Assembly: GCA_002309375.1 (NCBI GenBank)
Contig: DBXK01000047.1
Coordinates: 1 to 9,552 of the forward strand
From: Christensenella sp. UBA1214
GTDB taxonomy: Bacteria; Bacillota; Clostridia; Christensenellales; CAG-138
DNA: 9,552 bases
Reading direction: 5' to 3'
Shown in pieces: positions 5,564-9,552 of this stretch. The notes beneath the pieces were generated by a model that saw nothing but the letters and a program-made list of their open reading frames with translations, ran no database searches and was not told where the DNA came from. Made by a program: the position numbers and the translations under genes. Position 1 is the first letter of the stretch; each line of letters begins with the position of its first letter.

Positions 5564-5594
5564 AAAAAAGAGCGCAGCCCAAACTGCGCTCTTT
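5564..5594. terminator. Bidirectional terminator between convergent genes
   Basis: An 11-bp perfect stem, AAAGAGCGCAG (5567-5577) and CTGCGCTCTTT (5584-5594), with a 6-nt loop. On the minus strand it continues into six T residues (plus-strand A 5564-5569), ideal for the leftward gene ending at 5613. Rightward it follows the lipoprotein stop by 20 nt with a shorter T run. Confidence 0.85.
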
Positions 5595-5612
5595 GCTGTA
5601 TTCGCATCAGCG

Positions 5613-5948
5613 TCAGAAGCCTCTTTGCGCTATAAACAATCCGACGGAAAGAAACACAACGACAAGCGCGCGAAGCAGATGCGGGAAGGGCTTGATATCA
5701 TAATTCTGCATTTCCGGAATAAACGCCGCAAACCATGTCATAACAAAGAAAAGGGCTGCGGGTATCGCTGCGTACGGCCAGAGGACGAATTTCAGAAATA
5801 TGGATGCGATTATGCCGAGACTGCCGAAGATCATCAATAAGGGCATCCTTGAATCGGGATACCTTTCGTGAAGCCTGGATGCGAAGATGAGATGGATCCA
5901 GGCATACAGCGCCGATGCGATGCAGATAACGAGAAAGAATATTATCAT
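5613..5948 (-). CDS. Small four-helix membrane protein, unknown function
   Basis: 111 aa, almost entirely hydrophobic. Four membrane segments are visible: about 1-23 (IIFFLVICIASALYAWIHLIF), 36-57, 58-77 and 91-111. Short loops hold Arg, His and Asp (SRLHERYPDSR) and PEMQNYDIKPFPH. No conserved catalytic motif or known family is recognised. The ATG at 5948 has no clear Shine-Dalgarno. No promoter is visible in the 51-bp gap to glnA, which contains the glnA terminator, so expression may depend on readthrough from glnA or a promoter I cannot see. The strong terminator at 5564-5594 after its stop supports a real gene. Confidence 0.75.
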   Translation of the reverse strand: MIIFFLVICIASALYAWIHLIFASRLHERYPDSRMPLLMIFGSLGIIASIFLKFVLWPYAAIPAALFFVMTWFAAFIPEMQNYDIKPFPHLLRALVVVFLSVGLFIAQRGF

Positions 5949-5960
5949 GGCTGCTCTGCG

Positions 5961-5993
5961 AAAAAAGGATCGCCCCGCTTCCGCAGGGCGATC
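5961..5993 (-). terminator. Terminator of glnA
   Basis: On the minus strand GATCGCCC (5986-5993) and GGGCGATC (5968-5975) pair across a 10-nt loop. They are followed by C and six T residues (plus-strand A 5961-5966), 7 nt after the glnA stop codon. The T-run and GC stem make an efficient intrinsic terminator likely. Confidence 0.85.
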
Positions 5994-5999
5994 TTTCGA

Positions 6000-7427
6000 T
6001 TACAGGTCATAATACTGTTCGAATTCGGCGGGATGCGGGATCTTGTTGATCCTTGCCGCTTCCTTGCGCTTGCGGTCGATCCAGATCTTGATCAGCCTCT
6101 CCGGGAACACGCCGCCGCGGGTGAGGTATTCATGATCCGCCTCGAGCGCGTCGAGCGCCTCGTCGAGGGTGGTGGGAAGGCTGTCGATCTTCTTCTTTTC
6201 CTCCTCGGGGAGATCGAAGAGGTTGAAGTCATAGGGCCCCCAGCCGCAGACGGAGGGATCGATCTCGTTCATCACGCCGTCGAGACCCGCCATGAGGATC
6301 GCCGCGTAGGCGTAGTAGGGATTGCAGGTCGCGTCGGGGTTCCTGAGCTCGAAGCGCTTCGCCATCGGGCTCTTTGCGTAGGCGGGGATGCGGATGACGG
6401 CGCTGCGGTTCGCGGTCGCATAGCCGATCGTCACGGGCGCTTCAAAGCCGGGAACGAGGCGCTTGAAGCTGTTCGTGGAGGGGTTGGTGATGCCGCAGAG
6501 GGACTTCGCGTGCTTGAGAAGGCCGCCCATGAAGTTGTGGGCAAGCTTGGACAGCTGCGCATAGCCGTTCTCGTCGTAGAAGAGGGGCTTGCCGTCCTTG
6601 GTGAGGAGCATATGTACGTGCATGCCGTTGCCCGCTTCGCCAAAGAGGGGCTTGGGCATGAAGGTCGCGGTGCAGCCCGCCTGCATAGCGGCGTTGCGGA
6701 TGATATGCTTGGTGACCATCGTGTTGTCCGCCATGGTCACGATATCGCCAAGCTCGACTTCGATCTCGAGCTGGCCGGGACCGCCGACCTCGTGATGATG
6801 ATACTTGACCTTGACGCCCCAATCCTCCATCAGCAGGCACATCTGGCTGCGCAGATCGTAGTAGCGATCCTGCGGAACTTCCATGTGGTAGCCGCCGTGA
6901 TGACGGTTGGAGAAGCCGTCGCCGGTATTCTCGGTGTTCCATTCGGCCTCGTCGGTGTCGATCTCGCAGGTCACGCGCTCCGGGCGGGTGATGAAGCGGA
7001 CGTCGTCGAACACGTTGAATTCGAACTCGGGCCCGATGATCATGTTGTCGGCAATGCCGGTCTCCTTCATGTATTCGACCGCGCGCTTGACGACGTTGCG
7101 GGGATACTGATCGAAGGGACGGTTCTCGGGGCGGGCGATGATCATCGCGTCGCCGCTCATGGTAAGAGTCGGGACCTCGGAGAAGGGATCGACAGCGGCG
7201 GTCGAAAGATCCGGGATAAAGACCATGTCGCTGTTCTCGACCGGCGCGTAGCCGTAGTTGGAGCCGTCGAAGCCGATGCCGTACTTCATCGTGTCCTCGT
7301 TGAAGCGCTCGGCGGGGATGGTGATATGGCGCCAGCGGCCGTCGATGTCGGTCATTTTGAAATCGACCATTTCGATATCGTTGTCGTTAATGAATTCTTT
7401 CGCCTGTTCGATAGTGGAAAACAGCAT
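6000..7427 (-). CDS. glnA: Glutamine synthetase, type I
   Basis: 475 aa, the usual length of bacterial GSI. It makes glutamine from glutamate, ammonia and ATP as a cytoplasmic dodecamer. The beta-grasp N-terminal domain with FDGSNYGYAPVENSDM (Asp54-Ser56 region, 53-68) precedes the catalytic domain. That domain holds GPEFEF (Glu134, Glu136), HHEVGGPGQLEIE (211-223), NGMHVHM (His270, His272), NPSTNSFKRLVPGFEAPV (315-332), ANRSAVIRIP (Arg341) and KRFELRNPDATCNPYYAYA (Glu360, Arg362). At the position of the adenylylated tyrosine of enterobacterial GlnA (NLYDLP) it has Phe404 in NLFDLP, so covalent control by GlnE is not expected. AGGAGG (7433-7438) lies 5 nt before the ATG. It is a single-gene unit with its own terminator; no GlnR-type operator, T-box or glutamine riboswitch was recognised upstream. 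Confidence 0.98.
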   Translation of the reverse strand: MLFSTIEQAKEFINDNDIEMVDFKMTDIDGRWRHITIPAERFNEDTMKYGIGFDGSNYGYAPVENSDMVFIPDLSTAAVDPFSEVPTLTMSGDAMIIARPENRPFDQYPRNVVKRAVEYMKETGIADNMIIGPEFEFNVFDDVRFITRPERVTCEIDTDEAEWNTENTGDGFSNRHHGGYHMEVPQDRYYDLRSQMCLLMEDWGVKVKYHHHEVGGPGQLEIEVELGDIVTMADNTMVTKHIIRNAAMQAGCTATFMPKPLFGEAGNGMHVHMLLTKDGKPLFYDENGYAQLSKLAHNFMGGLLKHAKSLCGITNPSTNSFKRLVPGFEAPVTIGYATANRSAVIRIPAYAKSPMAKRFELRNPDATCNPYYAYAAILMAGLDGVMNEIDPSVCGWGPYDFNLFDLPEEEKKKIDSLPTTLDEALDALEADHEYLTRGGVFPERLIKIWIDRKRKEAARINKIPHPAEFEQYYDL

Positions 7428-7475
7428 AGCAGCCTCCTGAAAATTTGTTTTATCGTTGATTTTTTCGGTAAAATC

Positions 7476-7525
7476 ATTATAAAACCCGCTGCCTACATTC
7501 TTGCATATTCTTTGATGGAAGTCAA
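7476..7525 (-). promoter_or_regulatory. Possible glnA promoter region
   Basis: A perfect TATAAT (7476-7481, minus strand) stands 48 bp before the glnA ATG, but no good -35 lies at 16-18 bp (the 17-bp position reads GCAAGA). Further up, TTGACT (7520-7525) has AAGAAT at 17 bp (7497-7502), preceded by TG as in an extended -10. One or both may be used; a missing -35 could mean an activated promoter. The A/T-rich stretch 7528-7550 may be an upstream element. Confidence 0.45.
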
Positions 7526-7548
7526 GCGAAAACGGATATATATTTAAA

Positions 7549-7565
7549 TTCCCGGTCCGCGGGAA
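7549..7565. repeat. Short inverted repeat upstream of glnA
   Basis: TTCCCG (7549-7554) and CGGGAA (7560-7565) pair across a 5-nt loop. On the minus strand the hairpin is followed by TTTAAAT, so it might be a weak backup terminator for the aquaporin transcript. It may also be chance. Nothing else was recognised between the aquaporin terminator and the glnA promoter region. Confidence 0.3.
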
Positions 7566-7614
7566 AAAGTATCAAAACCAAATGTCATTATTCCGCAGAT
7601 CGGGATCAGGAATA

Positions 7615-7643
7615 TAAAAAAGCCGGGCCGCGGGGCCCGGCTT
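7615..7643 (-). terminator. Terminator of the aquaporin gene
   Basis: On the minus strand a 9-bp GC-rich stem, AGCCGGGCC (7634-7642) with its complement GGCCCGGCT (7621-7629), 4-nt loop, then a T run (plus-strand A 7616-7621). It starts about 20 nt after the aquaporin stop codon. Confidence 0.9.
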
Positions 7644-7663
7644 CCGGTTGTTCAATGAAGGGA

Positions 7664-8389
7664 TCAGGCTTCCTTCTTGCCTTCGAGCCACTTGTAGATG
7701 ATGGCTGCGATCGCGGCGCCGACAAGGGGACCGACGATGAAGACCCAGAGGGAACCCATGGGAGCGGCATTACCGCGGATCATGGCGATGAGGGCGGGAC
7801 CGAAGCTCCTCGCGGGGTTGACGGAAGTGCCGGTGAGGCCGATGCCGAAGATATGCACGAAGGTCAGCGTGAGGCCGATGATGAGGCCGCCGAAGGAGCC
7901 GTGGGGATGCTTCTTGGAGGTGACGCCGAGGATCGTGAAGACGAAGATCGCGGTCAGGATGATCTCAACGAGCAGACCCGCAACAACGCTGCCGTTCACG
8001 CCGGCAAGGCCGTTGGTGCCGAGGGCGAGCGTGCCGGTCATGTCCTTAACGTTTCCAAGGTGGAAAACGAGGGAGAGCGCTGCGGAACCGGCGGTTGCGC
8101 CGATGCACTGGGAGATCACGTAGCCGATAAATTCCTTGAAGGACATGCCGCCGTTGATCAGAACGCCGAGGGAGACCGCGGGGTTGATATGGCAGCCGGA
8201 GATGTTGCCGACGCAGTACGCCATCGCAACGATGGTGAGACCGAACGCGAGAGCAGTCATCAGATAGCCGGCGCCGCCGAAGGGCGTTTTTGCAGGATCG
8301 CAGCCGAGGAGCATCGCGGTGCCGCAGCCCATGAATACGAGCACAGCGGTGCCGATGAATTCGGCAAAGTACTTTTTGAATGAGTTCAT
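7664..8389 (-). CDS. aqpZ: AqpZ-type aquaporin
   Basis: 241 aa, six membrane helices with the two half-helix pore motifs CHINPAVSLG and TSVNPARSFGPAL. It forms tetrameric membrane channels for water. The residues matching the AqpZ selectivity filter are all present: Phe in ALAFGLTI (helix 2), His in FVHIFGIGLTG (helix 5), Thr in TGTSVNPAR and the Arg after the second NPA. Glycerol facilitators would instead have Asp after that Arg (NPARD) and a wider Trp/Gly/Phe filter, so water is the inferred substrate. A cysteine sits three residues before the first NPA Asn. The start is the ATG at 8389, with AGGAGG 6 nt upstream; the ATG at 8404 lies at the edge of that ribosome site and is rejected. Own promoter and terminator, so monocistronic. 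Confidence 0.95.
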   Translation of the reverse strand: MNSFKKYFAEFIGTAVLVFMGCGTAMLLGCDPAKTPFGGAGYLMTALAFGLTIVAMAYCVGNISGCHINPAVSLGVLINGGMSFKEFIGYVISQCIGATAGSAALSLVFHLGNVKDMTGTLALGTNGLAGVNGSVVAGLLVEIILTAIFVFTILGVTSKKHPHGSFGGLIIGLTLTFVHIFGIGLTGTSVNPARSFGPALIAMIRGNAAPMGSLWVFIVGPLVGAAIAAIIYKWLEGKKEA

Positions 8390-8395
8390 ATGAAA

Positions 8396-8401
8396 CCTCC
8401 T
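8396..8401 (-). promoter_or_regulatory. Ribosome binding site that fixes the aqpZ start
   Basis: AGGAGG on the minus strand, 6 nt before the ATG at 8389. The in-frame ATG at 8404 lies 3 nt upstream of this site, so it cannot be served by it. Confidence 0.85.
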
Positions 8402-8409
8402 CATTTATT

Positions 8410-8439
8410 CCGGGCGGCGCCGAAAGCCCGGTTTCGCCC
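8410..8439 (-). promoter_or_regulatory. GC-rich leader hairpin of aqpZ
   Basis: CCGGGC (8410-8415) and GCCCGG (8426-8431) pair with a 10-nt loop in the aqpZ leader. An alternative pairing, GGGCG (8412-8416) with CGCCC (8435-8439), is mutually exclusive with it. The hairpin lies between the transcription start (about 8443) and the ribosome site without covering it. It could stabilise the mRNA 5' end; no ligand-binding riboswitch class is recognised. Confidence 0.4.
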
Positions 8440-8449
8440 TATTGTGAGT

Positions 8450-8478
8450 ATTATATCATATCGGCAGGCCGATTTCAA
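8450..8478 (-). promoter_or_regulatory. Sigma-A promoter of aqpZ
   Basis: On the minus strand TTGAAA (8473-8478), a 17-bp spacer and a perfect TATAAT (8450-8455), the same boxes and spacing as the ABC operon promoter. Transcription should start near 8443, giving a leader of about 54 nt. Confidence 0.82.
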
Positions 8479-8519
8479 CCATTATTTGGAAAGATCGGGA
8501 ATGTTCGGCGGCCCGGCTC

Positions 8520-9552
8520 TCATCCGCGGTGGCTTTCGAACCAGCCGATGATCTCGTTGAGCCTCTTCAGCCTGTGCGTCGGCTTGCCGCTGCGGGAAAG
8601 CTCATGGTTCTCGCCGCGGAAGCAGACCATCTTCGCTTCCACGCCGTGCGCTATCAGCGAAGTGAACATCTGGTAGCCCTGGTCGATCGGGCAGCGGTAA
8701 TCCTCGAAGGAATGGATGAACAGCGTCGGCGTCTTCGCGCGGTCGGCGTATTTCATCGGGCAGCGGTCCCAAAGCTCTTCCGGGGAGGTCCAAGGGTCCG
8801 CCGCGTTCTGGTCGGGAACGAAGTCCACGCCGATATCGGAAACGCCGTAGAAGGAGAACCAGTTGCTGATCGAGCGCTGGGAAGCGACGGCGCGGAAGCG
8901 GTCGGTATGGCCGACGATCCAGTTCGTCATGAAGCCGCCGTAGGAGCCACCGGTCTCGAAAAGATTGTTTTTGTCCATATCGGGATAAGCCTCGAGCGCG
9001 GCGTCGGCGAAGGCCATGAGGTCGTCGTAATCGACAGTGCCGTATTTGCCGAGGATATTCATGAAATCACCCCTGCCGTCCGAGCCGGTCGGGTTGCAGA
9101 AGATCACGAAATAGCCCTTTCCGGCCCACATCTGCATCTCATGGTAGAAAATACTGCCGTAGACCGTCTTCGGCCCGCCGTGAATGTCGAAAATGACCGG
9201 GTATTTTTTGCCCGGTTCATAGCCGAAGGGCCTGATAACAAAGCCGTGGATCTCAATGCCGTCCCGCGTGAAATCGAGCCTTTCGGGCGTGCCGACGTAT
9301 TTCCCGGCAAGCGCCGCGTCGTTGAAGCGCGTCAGCCGCTTTCCCCGGCCGTCGTAGAGCTCCTGCGGGCGGTCGCCGCGGAAGGCGGAGATCAGAATTT
9401 TCCCGTCGCAGACGTCGAAATCGTCGACGGAGCCTTCCCAGTCGGTCAGGGCGGTGATAACGCCGTCTTCGAGCTTGAAGAGCTCCGCCGCGTCGAAGCG
9501 GGTGGAGATGAAGTAAAGCGCATCGCCGACGGCCTTGACGTCGCGGCAGGTA
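8520..9552 (-). CDS. S9-family serine peptidase (prolyl oligopeptidase/acylaminoacyl-peptidase type), 5' part outside the window
   Basis: The frame is open without a stop from the window end to the TGA at 8520-8522, giving 343 visible residues. Internal ATGs such as 9137 are not the start. The first 85 or so residues look like the last blades of the beta-propeller domain (short strands such as ALYFISTRFDAAELFKL). The alpha/beta-hydrolase domain follows, with HGGP (visible 124-127, oxyanion region), NPTGSDGRG, nucleophile Ser203 in GGSYGGFM, Asp284 in HSFEDYRCP and His316 in GENHELSRSGKP. The full catalytic triad is present, so an active oligopeptidase or acylaminoacyl-peptidase is expected. 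No signal peptide can be judged because the N-terminus is missing. No clear terminator was seen between its stop and the aqpZ promoter 41 bp away. Confidence 0.95.
   Translation of the reverse strand, partial: TCRDVKAVGDALYFISTRFDAAELFKLEDGVITALTDWEGSVDDFDVCDGKILISAFRGDRPQELYDGRGKRLTRFNDAALAGKYVGTPERLDFTRDGIEIHGFVIRPFGYEPGKKYPVIFDIHGGPKTVYGSIFYHEMQMWAGKGYFVIFCNPTGSDGRGDFMNILGKYGTVDYDDLMAFADAALEAYPDMDKNNLFETGGSYGGFMTNWIVGHTDRFRAVASQRSISNWFSFYGVSDIGVDFVPDQNAADPWTSPEELWDRCPMKYADRAKTPTLFIHSFEDYRCPIDQGYQMFTSLIAHGVEAKMVCFRGENHELSRSGKPTHRLKRLNEIIGWFESHRG

Noticed and set aside
5868..7547. Rightward 559-codon open frame opposite glnA
   Set aside because: An antisense shadow produced by biased third positions of glnA; no start signal and low-complexity composition.
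7655..8383. Rightward 242-codon frame opposite aqpZ
   Set aside because: Its Asp/Glu/Gly/Ala-rich translation is the mirror of hydrophobic codons in the aquaporin; not a gene.
7664..8404. Glycerol facilitator (GlpF) identity for the aquaporin
   Set aside because: The second motif is NPARS rather than NPARD, and the Phe/His/Thr/Arg filter residues match water channels.
8520..9137. Complete 205-residue hydrolase starting at the ATG at 9137
   Set aside because: The frame stays open upstream to the window end, and the HGGP motif and propeller strands lie before that ATG, so it is an internal methionine.

Overview
The window looks like chromosomal DNA of a Bacillota (Clostridia-type) bacterium of moderate to high GC content. 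The signs are strong GGAGG/AGGAGG ribosome binding sites, sigma-A promoters with near-consensus boxes, tRNA genes with encoded CCA ends, hairpin-plus-T-run terminators, Gram-positive style lipoproteins with Pro/Thr/Glu linkers, and small families common in that class (TIGR04076, a short DtxR-type regulator). No genus can be named. The arrangement looks like ordinary core and household genome. I found no CRISPR array, phage gene, transposase, toxin-antitoxin pair or defence locus, and no convincing undescribed system.

Left part (1-810): two serine tRNA genes (GCT, cut by the window edge, and TGA) read leftward from a perfect consensus promoter. A valine tRNA (CAC) reads rightward from its own promoter and ends in a perfect hairpin terminator. 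Behind it lie a nested inverted repeat and a short reading frame (about 477-725) that has coding character but no proper start, probably a gene remnant.

Left-centre (745-3945): a leftward lipoprotein gene with four EPTEAPTP repeats. Divergent from it is a rightward three-gene operon: ABC ATPase, ABC-2 permease (4-nt overlap) and a TIGR04076 small protein, ending in a strong terminator. The operon leader can fold into a hairpin containing an unused AGGAGG.

Centre (4016-5594): a leftward DtxR-family metal-dependent repressor and a rightward lipoprotein of unknown function, divergent, with back-to-back promoters around a 12-bp palindrome. A shared convergent terminator separates the lipoprotein from a small leftward four-helix membrane protein.

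Right part (5613-9552): all genes read leftward. They are the 3' part of an S9-family serine peptidase (cut by the window end), an AqpZ-type aquaporin with its own promoter and terminator, type I glutamine synthetase glnA with its own terminator, and the small membrane protein. Except for the ABC operon these look like independent transcription units, so little functional linkage can be read from gene order.
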